A stretch of 12,479 nucleotides of DNA from NCBI RefSeq assembly GCF_001270495.1, contig NZ_LGUR01000023.1:1-12479 (forward strand), in the 5' to 3' direction. Source of the DNA: Streptomyces viridochromogenes. Its GTDB lineage: Bacteria > Actinomycetota > Actinomycetes > Streptomycetales > Streptomycetaceae. The stretch's first letter is position 1; every line of letters starts with the position of its first letter. The position numbers were made by a program, and so were the translations under genes. Shown here one piece after another: positions 5,677 to 12,479 of the stretch. Below the pieces are notes generated by a model that made no database searches, was not told the DNA's origin, and saw only the letters and a program-made list of their open reading frames with translations.

Positions 5677-7722
5677 ATGAACAAGAACATCCGCCGTTCG
5701 ATCGTCATAGCCGCCGGCGTCACCGGCGCCTGGGCGCTCGGTTCGGCCGCCGCCAGCGCGGACGAGCTGTCCGCCTCCACCCTCTCCGTCCCGGACGCGA
5801 CCACCGACGCGGCTGACGCTGCCGACAGCGCCGACGCCCCCGGTCTGCTCGGCGGGGTCACCGGAACCGTCAACGGCGTCGTCTCCGACGTGACCGACAC
5901 CGTCTCCGGCGTCTCCGGCGTCACCGACGGCGCCGGCAGCACGGTCACCGACACGGCTACCAGCACGGCCACCGACACCGCCGACCAGGCCCGTCGCTAC
6001 GTCGACGCCAAGGTCACGGTCCCCTCCGCCACCCAGGCCACCACCTCCACCACCTTCGGCACCTCCACCGTCTCCGGCTCCGCCAAGGTGAAGGGCGCCG
6101 CCCATGCCATCCAGGGCGCCAAGGCCGCCCGCGTGGACAAGGCGGCGGCGCAGGCCGCAGCCCAGGCCGACGCCGACGCCCCGCAGCTCCCCGGCACCGT
6201 CGACTACCTCTTCGGCCCCCTGGCCGCCTTCGCCCCCGAGCTGGAGCAGGCGCTCGCGGCCACCCAGACGAGGTTGCAGGGCACGCAGGCGGCGGCTCGT
6301 TCCCAGGCGCAGGGCGTCGAGGGCGTCGTACGGACGAAGGGGCAGTACGCCGTCGCGGGCGCGAGCCGTACCGCGGCGGGCGTACGGTCCGCCGGGCAGG
6401 CCACCGTCGCTTACGCCGACGACAGGGCCGCGGGCGCGGCGACGACCGCCGGGTCCACCGCCACCGCCAAGGCCACCGCCGTCAAGGCGGCCGCCGGGGC
6501 CTCCGTCTCCGCGGTCCCGGGGCATGTCACCGGCACCGTCGGCGGCGTCGAGCAGCGCGTCGTCGGCACGGTCAGCACGGTTCCCGGCACGGTCACCCCG
6601 GTCGTCGAGCAGACCGCCGACGCGGTCGTGCCGCCGATCGCCACCCAGGCCGTCAACGGCGTCGGGCCCGTCGCGGGGCACGCCGTCGAGGGCGTCGCCC
6701 CCGCCGCCGGACATGCCGTCGCCGGGGTCGTTCCCACCGCCGGCCACGCGGCTGCCGGGGTGACCCCGGTCGCCGTGAGCGCGGTCGACAGCGTCCAGTC
6801 GGTCGCCGGAGGTGCGGTGACCGGCGTGCGGCCGGTCGTCGGTCAGGCGGTGGACGGCGTCGTCCCGGTCGCCGGGGGTGCGGTGACCGGGGTCGCCCGG
6901 ACCGCCGGGCACACGGTCGATGCCGCCACCGCACTGGCGTACGGCGTGGTCGCCGACGTCCAGCCGGTGGTCGGCCAGGCAGTCGCGGGCGTCCAGCCGG
7001 TCGTCGGCGGGGTCGTCCAGGGCGTGCAGCCGGTGGCCCACGGGGCGGTCGGTGACGCCCAGCACCTCGCCCACGGCACCGTCTCCGACGTCCGGCCCAT
7101 CGCCTCCGGCGCGGTGGCCGACGTACAGCCCATCGCCTTCGGCGCCGTCGCAGACGTGCAGTCGGTCGTGCACGGCGTCGCCACGGACGTACCCCCGTAC
7201 GCCACCGGTCTGGTCGGTCACGTCGCCGGAGATGGCACCGGTACCGTCCTGCCGCCGGTCGCCGGCACCGCCGTGCACGGCGTCGTGCCGGTTGCGGGGC
7301 AGGCCGTCGCGGACTCCGGTGCGCTGGCGTACGGCGTGGCCGGCGATGTCCAGCCGTTCGCGGGCGGGGTCGTCGGCGAGGTGGACCCGCTCGTGTACGG
7401 GGTGGCCGGGCAGGCCGCACCCTTCGCCGAAGGCGTCACCGGCGCCGTACAGCCTGTCGTGGACACGGTCCGGCCGGTCGTGCAGGGCGTCGGCGGCAGC
7501 GCCACGACCCTGGCGTACGGCGTGGTCGGCGAGGTCGACCCCTTCGCGCACCGGGTCGCCGGCCATGCCGTGCCCTTCGCCGAGGACCTGACCTGGACCG
7601 TCGAGGACTCGACCGGCCCGCTGGCCGGCAACGCCGTCAGCGGCATGCAGCAGGTCGCCTGGTCCGTCACGCCGGACTACGCGCAGGACCTCTATGACAA
7701 CGGGGGCGCGTACCGCATCTGA
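5677..7722 (+). CDS. Secreted 11-residue-repeat protein, unknown function
   Basis: A 681-residue exported protein with no recognised domain. Residues 1-28 are a clean signal peptide: basic N-K-N-I-R-R, hydrophobic core, and A-A-A-S-A before the mature D-E-L. Residues 29-105 are Thr/Val/Asp-rich, and 125-275 are Ala-rich, probably helical. From about 277 to the end the sequence runs in 11-residue units of the type A-V-x-G-V-x-P-V-A-G-H, about 30 of them recognisable. The unbroken block is 325-511. Phase breaks occur at 321-324, 523-531 and 609-615. Most units have Pro at position 7 and Gly at or near position 11, which argues against an ordinary coiled coil. There is no LPXTG motif, lipobox or second membrane segment, so it is released or held non-covalently at the wall. 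ATG 5677 is the only start directly before the signal peptide; the ribosome site (AGGGAT, 5659-5664) is weak. It may act with its F-P-rich neighbour; that is inferred. Confidence 0.82.
   Translation: MNKNIRRSIVIAAGVTGAWALGSAAASADELSASTLSVPDATTDAADAADSADAPGLLGGVTGTVNGVVSDVTDTVSGVSGVTDGAGSTVTDTATSTATDTADQARRYVDAKVTVPSATQATTSTTFGTSTVSGSAKVKGAAHAIQGAKAARVDKAAAQAAAQADADAPQLPGTVDYLFGPLAAFAPELEQALAATQTRLQGTQAAARSQAQGVEGVVRTKGQYAVAGASRTAAGVRSAGQATVAYADDRAAGAATTAGSTATAKATAVKAAAGASVSAVPGHVTGTVGGVEQRVVGTVSTVPGTVTPVVEQTADAVVPPIATQAVNGVGPVAGHAVEGVAPAAGHAVAGVVPTAGHAAAGVTPVAVSAVDSVQSVAGGAVTGVRPVVGQAVDGVVPVAGGAVTGVARTAGHTVDAATALAYGVVADVQPVVGQAVAGVQPVVGGVVQGVQPVAHGAVGDAQHLAHGTVSDVRPIASGAVADVQPIAFGAVADVQSVVHGVATDVPPYATGLVGHVAGDGTGTVLPPVAGTAVHGVVPVAGQAVADSGALAYGVAGDVQPFAGGVVGEVDPLVYGVAGQAAPFAEGVTGAVQPVVDTVRPVVQGVGGSATTLAYGVVGEVDPFAHRVAGHAVPFAEDLTWTVEDSTGPLAGNAVSGMQQVAWSVTPDYAQDLYDNGGAYRI
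6505..7719 (+). repeat. 33-bp (11-residue) degenerate tandem repeat array
   Basis: The array encodes residues 277-681 of the secreted protein. Seventeen consecutive units run without a phase break from 6649 to 7209 (residues 325-511). Later units include near-identical segments such as L-A-Y-G-V-V/A-x-D/E-V with nearly the same bases (around 6933, 7321 and 7510), which points to internal duplication. Shifts of 4, 9 and 7 residues mark old insertions or deletions. Confidence 0.85.
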
Positions 7723-7804
7723 CGCACCACCCCCGACGTCGTACGACGCCCCCGGCGGAGCCCCGTACGACGCACCCCCCCGCCCCGGCGAGCGCGACCA
7801 CCGT

Positions 7805-7843
7805 GCTTCTGCGCTTCTGCGCTTCTGCGCTTTGCGCTTCTGC
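7805..7843 (+). repeat. Octanucleotide tandem repeat GCTTCTGC
   Basis: GCTTCTGC occurs at 7805, 7813 and 7821. It is followed by a 7-base variant GCTTTGC (7829-7835) and another exact copy at 7836-7843. The period is 8 bp, not a multiple of three, which supports a non-coding location. Slippage during replication is the likely origin. Confidence 0.85.
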
Positions 7844-7891
7844 GCACCGCGCTCCCGGGGCGACCGACCGACTCCGCGGGGCAGACGGACC

Positions 7892-7920
7892 CGGACGGCC
7901 GAAAACCGTCGGCTGGTCCG
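7892..7920 (+). terminator. Bulged hairpin downstream of the repeat-protein gene
   Basis: CGGACGGCCGA (7892-7902) pairs with TCGGCTGGTCCG (7909-7920) around a 6-base loop, with one bulged G and one G-T pair. It lies 170 bases after the stop codon. It may be a distal terminator or an RNA structure; there is no U tract. Confidence 0.35.
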
Positions 7921-7938
7921 ACCGGAGCACCGCGGACG

Positions 7939-7978
7939 GGCCGGGGTGATCCCCATTGGGGTGGGGAGCACCCCGGCC
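7939..7978 (+). repeat. Compound inverted repeat (10-bp stem with inner palindrome)
   Basis: GGCCGGGGTG (7939-7948) pairs perfectly with CACCCCGGCC (7969-7978). The enclosed bases hold the CCCCA-T-TGGGG palindrome (7951-7961). A competing GGGGTG/CACCCC pairing (7958-7963 with 7969-7974) is also possible, so alternative folds exist. Confidence 0.5.
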
Positions 7979-8022
7979 GGAGCCCACAGGGGCGGCCCAT
8001 TCGTGCCCCTTCGGGCTGTTCA

Positions 8023-8062
8023 AGGGACCCCACCGGGTCAACCCCAACCCGGTGGGGTCCTT
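8023..8062 (+). terminator. Strong intrinsic-type terminator hairpin upstream of sucC
   Basis: GGACCCCACCGGG (8025-8037) and CCCGGTGGGGTCC (8048-8060) form a perfect 13-bp stem around a 10-base loop. A G-T and an A-T pair extend it on the outside. Although 300 bases past the repeat-protein stop, it is the most stable hairpin in the gap and would insulate sucC from upstream transcription. It is nearly symmetrical, so it could work in both directions. Confidence 0.7.
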
Positions 8063-8141
8063 CCCCGGTGTGTGCCCGGCAGGTTCCCGTTTCCTCACAG
8101 TCGGCACGCCGTGCCAGAGATCTTTGCTGATCGCGGCATCA

Positions 8142-8171
8142 TGTGACAGGTATCACCGCTCAGGTGTGACC
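8142..8171 (+). promoter_or_regulatory. CRP-like and overlapping inverted-repeat operator candidate upstream of sucC
   Basis: TGTGACAGGTATCACC (8142-8157) fits the Crp/Fnr-family pattern TGTGA-N6-TCACA except for the last base. It overlaps GGTATCACC-GCTCA-GGTGTGACC (8149-8171), a 9-5-9 imperfect inverted repeat with seven of nine matches. It lies 165-195 bases before the sucC start. Streptomyces has a Crp protein, but the site here is inferred from pattern only. Confidence 0.35.
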
Positions 8172-8335
8172 CTCGATTTAGGGGCCCTCCGCAACCAGCG
8201 ATAACCTGCGAGACGGACATGCCGCGCGCTCGGACACCGTGTGCGCCTCCCTTGTGACAGCGGACGTCACGTTGCCCTTCGCGGCACGCCCACGCATCCA
8301 ACGAACCGCGAGATCACTGATAGGGACGGAAGCGC

Positions 8336-9514
8336 GTGGACCTGTTCGAGTACCAGGCGAGGGACCTCTTCGCCAAGCACGATGTACCGGTGCTGGCCGG
8401 TGAAGTCATCGACACGCCTGAGGCGGCCCGCGCAGCCACTGAGCGTCTCGGTGGCAAGTCCGTCGTCAAGGCCCAGGTGAAGGTCGGCGGCCGTGGCAAG
8501 GCCGGTGGCGTCAAGCTCGCCGCGAACGCGGACGAGGCCGTCGCCCGCGCGACGGACATCCTCGGCATGGACATCAAGGGCCACACGGTCCACAAGGTGA
8601 TGATCGCCGAGACGGCCCCGGAGATCCTGGAGGAGTACTACGTCTCCTTCCTCCTCGACCGTGCCAACCGCACCTTCCTCTCCATCGCGTCCGTCGAGGG
8701 CGGCATGGAGATCGAGGAGGTGGCGGCCACCCGCCCGGAGGCCGTCGCCAAGATCGCGATCGACGCCATCGACGGCGTGGACGAGGCCAAGGCCCGCGAG
8801 ATCGTCGAGGCCGCCAAGTTCCCGGCCGAGGTCGCGGACAAGGTCGTGAACGTCCTCGTCACGCTGTGGGACACCTTCATCAAGTCGGACGCCCTCCTCG
8901 TCGAGGTCAACCCGCTCGCGAAGGTCGCCTCCGGTGACGTCATCGCCCTGGACGGCAAGGTGTCGCTCGACGACAACGCCGAGTTCCGTCACGACTGGGA
9001 CGAGCTGCACGACAAGGCCGCGGCCAACCCGCTCGAGGCCGCCGCCAAGGAGAAGAACCTCAACTACGTCAAGCTCGACGGTGAGGTCGGCATCATCGGC
9101 AACGGCGCGGGTCTCGTCATGAGCACCCTGGACGTCGTCGCGTACGCCGGTGAGAACCACGGCAACGTCAAGCCGGCCAACTTCCTGGACATCGGCGGTG
9201 GCGCCTCCGCCCAGGTCATGGCCAACGGTCTGGAGATCATCCTCGGCGACCCGGACGTCAAGTCCGTCTTCGTCAACGTCTTCGGTGGCATCACCGCCTG
9301 TGACGAGGTCGCCAACGGCATCGTCCAGGCCCTGAAGCTCCTTGAGGACCGTGGCGAAGAGGTCACCAAGCCGCTCGTCGTCCGCCTCGACGGCAACAAC
9401 GCCGAGCTCGGCCGGCAGATCCTCACCGACGCCAACCACCCGCTGGTCCAGCGCGTCGACACCATGGACGGCGCGGCCGACAAGGCCGCCGAACTGGCTC
9501 ACGCCGCCAAGTAA
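8336..9514 (+). CDS. sucC: Succinyl-CoA synthetase (ADP-forming) beta subunit
   Basis: A 392-residue ATP-grasp subunit, the usual family length (E. coli 388). With SucD it interconverts succinyl-CoA and succinate with phosphorylation of ADP or GDP in the TCA cycle; it acts in the cytoplasm. The N-terminus [12 protein letters not shown] is characteristic. The ATP-grasp loop [16 protein letters not shown] lies near residues 45-60. E-V-N-P-L-A (Asn192) and L-D-G-K (Asp206) keep the 14-residue spacing of the E. coli Mg ligands Asn199 and Asp213. The C-terminal domain has D-I-G-G-G-A-S and V-F-G-G-I-T, the subunit contact and phosphohistidine-facing region. The GTG start follows a purine-rich GGGACGGAAG. 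Nucleotide preference (ADP or GDP) cannot be decided from what I can see. sucD follows after 27 bases, so the two are co-transcribed. Confidence 0.98.
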   Translation: MDLFEYQARDLFAKHDVPVLAGEVIDTPEAARAATERLGGKSVVKAQVKVGGRGKAGGVKLAANADEAVARATDILGMDIKGHTVHKVMIAETAPEILEEYYVSFLLDRANRTFLSIASVEGGMEIEEVAATRPEAVAKIAIDAIDGVDEAKAREIVEAAKFPAEVADKVVNVLVTLWDTFIKSDALLVEVNPLAKVASGDVIALDGKVSLDDNAEFRHDWDELHDKAAANPLEAAAKEKNLNYVKLDGEVGIIGNGAGLVMSTLDVVAYAGENHGNVKPANFLDIGGGASAQVMANGLEIILGDPDVKSVFVNVFGGITACDEVANGIVQALKLLEDRGEEVTKPLVVRLDGNNAELGRQILTDANHPLVQRVDTMDGAADKAAELAHAAK

Positions 9515-9541
9515 GCACTCAGGACGAGGACACAACACACC

Positions 9542-10426
9542 ATGGCTATCTGGCTCAACAAGGACAGCAAGGTCATCGTCCAGGGCATGACGGGCGCCAC
9601 CGGCATGAAGCACACCAAGCTCATGCTCGGTGACGGCACCAACGTCGTGGGCGGCGTGAACCCGCGCAAGGCGGGTCAGACCGTGGACTTCGACGGCACC
9701 GAGGTACCCGTCTTCGGGACGGTCGCCGAGGCCATCGAGAAGACCGGCGCCAACGTCTCCGTCATCTTCGTGCCGGAGAAGTTCACCAAGGACGCGGTCA
9801 TCGAGGCCATCGACGCCGAGATCGCGCTGGCCGTCGTGATCACCGAGGGCATCGCGGTGCACGACTCCGCGAACTTCTGGGCGTACGCGGGCAAGAAGGG
9901 CAACAAGACCCGGATCATCGGCCCGAACTGCCCCGGCATCATCACCCCGGGTCAGTCGAACGTCGGCATCATCCCGGGCGACATCACCAAGCCGGGCCGT
10001 ATCGGCCTGGTCTCGAAGTCCGGCACGCTGACGTACCAGATGATGTACGAGCTGCGTGACATCGGCTTCTCGACCGCCGTCGGCATCGGTGGCGACCCGA
10101 TCATCGGCACCACGCACATCGACGCGCTCGCCGCGTTCGAGGCCGACCCCGAGACCGACCTGATCGTCATGATCGGCGAGATCGGTGGCGACGCCGAGGA
10201 GCGGGCCGCGGACTTCATCGCGAAGAACGTGACCAAGCCGGTCGTCGGCTACGTCGCGGGCTTCACCGCGCCCGAGGGCAAGACCATGGGCCACGCCGGC
10301 GCCATCGTCTCCGGTTCGTCCGGCACCGCCCAGGCGAAGAAGGAGGCCCTGGAGGCCGCGGGTGTCAAGGTCGGCAAGACGCCGACGGAGACCGCGAAGC
10401 TCGCCCGCGAGATCCTGGGCGGCTGA
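9542..10426 (+). CDS. sucD: Succinyl-CoA synthetase alpha subunit
   Basis: A 294-residue alpha subunit (E. coli 289). It binds CoA and carries the transient phosphohistidine of succinyl-CoA synthetase. The N-terminal Rossmann-like CoA domain has G-M-T-G-A-T-G and [10 protein letters not shown]. Then follow G-P-N-C-P-G and S-K-S-G-T-L-T-Y. The active-site motif G-H-A-G-A-I-V-S-G places His251 at the position of E. coli His246. ATG 9542 starts M-A-I-W-L and follows a GGACGAGGA ribosome site at some distance. All key residues are present and nothing suggests decay. It is second in the sucCD operon and ends 68 bases before the convergent HTH gene. Confidence 0.98.
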   Translation: MAIWLNKDSKVIVQGMTGATGMKHTKLMLGDGTNVVGGVNPRKAGQTVDFDGTEVPVFGTVAEAIEKTGANVSVIFVPEKFTKDAVIEAIDAEIALAVVITEGIAVHDSANFWAYAGKKGNKTRIIGPNCPGIITPGQSNVGIIPGDITKPGRIGLVSKSGTLTYQMMYELRDIGFSTAVGIGGDPIIGTTHIDALAAFEADPETDLIVMIGEIGGDAEERAADFIAKNVTKPVVGYVAGFTAPEGKTMGHAGAIVSGSSGTAQAKKEALEAAGVKVGKTPTETAKLAREILGG

Positions 10427-10453
10427 AGGTAGTCACGCCACTCGGCTGACGTT

Positions 10454-10489
10454 GGTGGGCCCGTTCCCCGGGGTGGGGGCGGGCCCACC
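10454..10489. terminator. Bidirectional terminator between sucD and the convergent HTH gene
   Basis: GGTGGGCCCG (10454-10463) pairs perfectly with CGGGCCCACC (10480-10489) around a 16-base G/C-rich loop. Its centre is about 45 bases past the sucD stop, and it lies just past the stop of the minus-strand gene. The position between convergent genes and the symmetrical stem suit termination from both sides. Confidence 0.75.
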
Positions 10490-10494
10490 GGCGT

Positions 10495-11706
10495 TCACTC
10501 CACGTGCGGCGCCAGCCGTTCCGGGCCGTTCTGCAGCTCCCCGCGCAGCTTCGCCCTCAGCTTCAGCTCTTTGTCCGACAGGGGCCCCGGCGCCACCCTG
10601 GGCGGCACTCCCCGCACCGTCGCCCCCGGCGGCACCGGTGGCTCGTACTGGGTCGGAGCCGTCCGCAGCGTGAGCGCCGTCGTGCCGATGAGGGCGACCG
10701 TGAACGCGATCGCCGCCCGGGTCCAGAACCGGGCCCGGCGTTCGCTGCCGTCGCGCACCATCGTCGGCTTGGCCGCGCGCAGGCGCTCCGTGACGGCCAG
10801 TTCGGCCAGGCGGTGGTGGAGTTCGGCGGGGTCGGACAGACCCGGGAGGCGGTCGGCGATCGCGGCGCGGGCGTGCAGGAGGCGGTTCGCCGCCGCAGGT
10901 GTGGTCGCCTCCGTCTCCGCCGCCGTCTCGGGCAGGTCGAGGCCCACCCCGTCGTAGAGAAGCAGTGTGCGGCGCTGGGGCGGCGGGAGTTTGAGGAGTA
11001 CGTCCAGCAGGGCGCGGTCGGACGCGTCGGAGGGCGGGGGTTCGGGATGCCGGTAGCGGGGGCGGAGCCGGTGCCAGGGGGAGAGGGCGAAGTCGTATGC
11101 CGTCGCCCGCACCCAGCCCGCCGGATCCCGGTCGCGGGCCACCTCGGGCCAACGCTGCCAGGCGAGTTGGAAGGCCCGCTCGACCGATTCGCGGGCGAGT
11201 TCGCGGCGCCCGGTGAGCAGATAGGTCTGCCGTACGAGGGCGGGGGCGCAGAAGGCGTAGAGCGCGTCGAAGGCCTGGGCGGGGGTGAGGGGGAGCTCGG
11301 GCCGGGGGCCGGGGGCCGGCGGCGGCTCCTCGGCGCGGATGGCTGCCGGATCCTCGGTGGCGAGGGCCGCCGGATGTTCGGGGGTGACGGCTGCCGGTCC
11401 GGCGGGCCGGGTGTTCCTGGCGGCGCCACCCTGATGCCCCGTCACCTCGGGCTTCGCTACGGCTTCCTGATCCCCCGCCCGCTCCTGCTCCCGCTCCTGC
11501 TCCCGCTCCGCGAGCAACGTGAGCAGTCGCGCGTACGCCTCCCTCCTCCCGCCGCGCGGAGTCGTACGGCCGCTCTCCCACGCGCGTACCGTCTCGCTGC
11601 TGACGCCCACCCGTACCGCGACCTGAGCCTGCGTCAATGAACAGGCCTCGCGCAGGCGTCGGCGCTCCTGGGGCGACGGAAGCGGGCTTGCAGGGCTCTG
11701 CGTCAC
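10495..11706 (-). CDS. XRE-type HTH / ECF-sigma-like / membrane-anchored regulator
   Basis: A 403-residue fusion. Residues 14-66 are an XRE-type helix-turn-helix ([13 protein letters not shown], then V-R-A-W-E-S-G-R). A charged [10 protein letters not shown] and Ala/Pro linker follows (67-140). Residues about 144-212 resemble ECF sigma region 2 ([24 protein letters not shown]). Residues 228-287 resemble region 4 ([13 protein letters not shown], then a degraded E-T-A-A-E-T-E with N-R-L-L-H-A-R). One membrane segment spans about 327-347, and a 56-residue tail follows. The start is GTG 11706, with AAGGGG six or seven bases upstream; the frame is open further but would overlap the divergent gene. 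It is probably a membrane-tethered DNA-binding regulator. Whether it works as a sigma factor is unproven. It is convergent with sucCD and divergent from the DUF6350 gene. Confidence 0.85.
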   Translation of the reverse strand: MTQSPASPLPSPQERRRLREACSLTQAQVAVRVGVSSETVRAWESGRTTPRGGRREAYARLLTLLAEREQEREQERAGDQEAVAKPEVTGHQGGAARNTRPAGPAAVTPEHPAALATEDPAAIRAEEPPPAPGPRPELPLTPAQAFDALYAFCAPALVRQTYLLTGRRELARESVERAFQLAWQRWPEVARDRDPAGWVRATAYDFALSPWHRLRPRYRHPEPPPSDASDRALLDVLLKLPPPQRRTLLLYDGVGLDLPETAAETEATTPAAANRLLHARAAIADRLPGLSDPAELHHRLAELAVTERLRAAKPTMVRDGSERRARFWTRAAIAFTVALIGTTALTLRTAPTQYEPPVPPGATVRGVPPRVAPGPLSDKELKLRAKLRGELQNGPERLAPHVE

Positions 11707-11802
11707 AGTACGCCCCTTCGGTGGAAAAGGTACATAAACATATATTGGGCGACACATCGGAGGTTCGCCTGTTACGACGGGAAAGCGCGTGTCGTTGGGA
11801 CC
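11707..11802. promoter_or_regulatory. Divergent promoter region with AT-rich block
   Basis: The 96 bp between the minus-strand regulator and the DUF6350 gene contain an AT-rich run at 11725-11746 (TACATAAACATATATTG). It is conspicuous in a genome of about 70% GC. TATATG and TATGTT on the minus strand, or TATATT on the plus strand, could serve as -10 elements. I see no convincing -35 partner, so exact promoters are not assigned. The regulator may bind here to control itself and its neighbour; that is inferred. Confidence 0.45.
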
Positions 11803-12479
11803 ATGGCGGACGTGATCGAGATGACCGCCCGCCGAACGCCCCTGTCGTCCCTGCTCACTCGGATCCGCTATCGAACGCCCGGGCTGGGCGCCAGCCTGCT
11901 GAACGGCGCGGTGGCGGCGGGGTTGGGGCTCGGTGCGCTCGCCGTGCTGGTGATCGTGCTGTGGATCAGTTCGCCCTACCCGGACAGCGGGCCGGGAGGA
12001 GCGCTCCAGGTCGCCGCCGTGCTGTGGTTGTTGGCGCACGGCGCCGAACTGGTCCGCGCCGACACCCTCTCCGGCGTCCCCGCGCCGGTCGGGGTCACGC
12101 CGTTGCTGCTGCTCATGCTGCCGGTGTGGCTGGTGCACCGGGCGGCGCGGGACGCGGCGGCGGACGGCGGTGACGGGGCGCCCCTGGTGTCGGGGCCGAC
12201 GGCGTGGACCGGAGTCGTCCTCGGGTACCTCGGGGTCGGGGCGGGCGCGGCGGTGTACGCGACCGGGGGTGAACTGCGGCCGGAGTGGTTCTGGACCGCG
12301 GTGTGCGTACCCCTGGTCGTGATGGGGGCGGCAGGCGTCGGCGTGTGGACGGCGTGCGAGCTGCGGCCGGAGGCGGCGGACGGGCTGCTGGGCGCGATGC
12401 CGATGCGGGGGCGCCGACCGGCGCCCGGGGCCGAGTCGCCCGCCCGGCTCGCGGCGGCCGCCCGGGCGGCGGGGGCGGG
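11803..12479 (+). CDS. DUF6350 family polytopic membrane protein (partial, 3' end off window)
   Basis: The frame is open from ATG 11803 to the window end: 225 complete codons, then two leftover bases. At least five hydrophobic segments lie at about 32-56, 66-84, 98-113, 134-153 and 163-185. Between the first two is the characteristic [16 protein letters not shown]. Between the second and third is [20 protein letters not shown]. This is the DUF6350 family, found beside sucCD and upstream of purN/purH in actinobacteria; some databases label it a PerM-like cell division protein. The function is not established. ATG 11821 is a possible alternative start (M-T-A-R-R-T-P-L). The ribosome site of either start is weak. 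The protein should sit in the cytoplasmic membrane. Confidence 0.85.
   Translation, partial: MADVIEMTARRTPLSSLLTRIRYRTPGLGASLLNGAVAAGLGLGALAVLVIVLWISSPYPDSGPGGALQVAAVLWLLAHGAELVRADTLSGVPAPVGVTPLLLLMLPVWLVHRAARDAAADGGDGAPLVSGPTAWTGVVLGYLGVGAGAAVYATGGELRPEWFWTAVCVPLVVMGAAGVGVWTACELRPEAADGLLGAMPMRGRRPAPGAESPARLAAAARAAGA

Larger units (their letters stand above)
7723..8335. other. 613-bp intergenic region without a convincing gene
   Basis: This gap between the repeat protein and sucC holds a GTCGTACGAC palindrome just after the stop (7738-7747). A partial 24-bp direct repeat of GTACGACGC (7741, 7765) overlaps it. Next come a GCTTCTGC octamer array (7805-7843), hairpins at 7892-7920 and 7939-7978, and a strong terminator-like hairpin at 8023-8062. 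The last 270 bp form the sucC leader, with two operator-like inverted repeats. Open frames crossing the region have no ribosome site, and their sequence looks like arginine/proline-rich shadow translation. Confidence 0.7.

Noticed and set aside
4618..7971. A 1117-codon open frame on the minus strand across both secreted-protein genes
   Set aside because: It is antisense to two genes with clear signal peptides. Its Arg/Gly/Asp-rich, repeat-mirroring sequence is what high-GC codon bias produces on the opposite strand. It has no domain and no clear ribosome site.
7694..8146. A 150-codon plus-strand frame with repeated S/P-Y-D-A-P motifs overlapping the end of the repeat protein
   Set aside because: The motif repeat comes from a short DNA direct repeat. 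The frame passes through the octamer array and terminator hairpins, has no ribosome site and becomes Arg/Pro-rich.
8267..10294. A 675-codon minus-strand open frame over sucC and sucD
   Set aside because: It is entirely antisense to two certain genes. Its composition is rich in Asp, Val and Gly, as expected for a shadow frame.
10495..12138. Longer versions of the minus-strand regulator (547 codons, or a start at ATG 11757)
   Set aside because: The long form overlaps the divergent DUF6350 gene and begins with unlikely His/Gln-rich sequence. The ATG 11757 form has no ribosome site and would translate through the AT-rich promoter-like block. GTG 11706 has AAGGGG at good spacing.
1..12479. CRISPR arrays, tRNA or rRNA genes, insertion sequences, phage attachment sites
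   Set aside because: I saw no regularly spaced direct repeats with unique spacers, no cloverleaf-like sequence, and no transposase or integrase gene. The tandem repeats found are contiguous and mostly coding.

Overview
The window is typical high-GC actinobacterial DNA. GC-rich codon third positions, GTG and TTG starts, GC-rich terminator hairpins without U tracts, and the order sucC-sucD-(HTH gene)-DUF6350 gene all point to Streptomyces or a close relative. That assignment rests on gene content and base use, not on a database match.

Positions 1-4128 (+) hold a tightly coupled operon. The in-frame tail of an upstream gene, built of six 7-residue repeats, ends at TGA 130-132. It overlaps (GTGA) the GTG start of a DUF5682-family protein. 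That protein overlaps (ATGA) an unlisted 52-codon ORF, which in turn overlaps (ATGA) a von Willebrand factor A (VWA) protein. DUF5682 plus VWA is the core of a MoxR-type AAA+/VWA module, comparable to E. coli yehLMPQ. The AAA+ partner would lie just upstream, outside the window. The module's function is not known.

Positions 4330-7722 (+) hold two secreted proteins of unknown function. One has a phenylalanine-proline tract. The other is a 681-residue protein whose C-terminal 400 residues are a nearly unbroken 11-residue repeat. Between them lies a nested inverted repeat. About 610 bp without a convincing gene follow (7723-8335). They contain short tandem repeats, three hairpins (one a strong terminator candidate) and the sucC leader, with operator-like inverted repeats.

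Positions 8336-10426 (+) carry sucC and sucD, the two subunits of succinyl-CoA synthetase of the TCA cycle, closed by a hairpin terminator shared with a convergent gene. That minus-strand gene (10495-11706) encodes an unusual fusion: an XRE helix-turn-helix, an ECF-sigma-like region and a transmembrane segment. A short AT-rich divergent intergenic region separates it from a DUF6350 polytopic membrane protein that runs off the right end of the window.

The least described elements are the coupled 52-residue ORF in the VWA module, the 11-residue-repeat secreted protein with its F-P-rich neighbour, and the HTH/sigma-like/membrane fusion beside sucCD.
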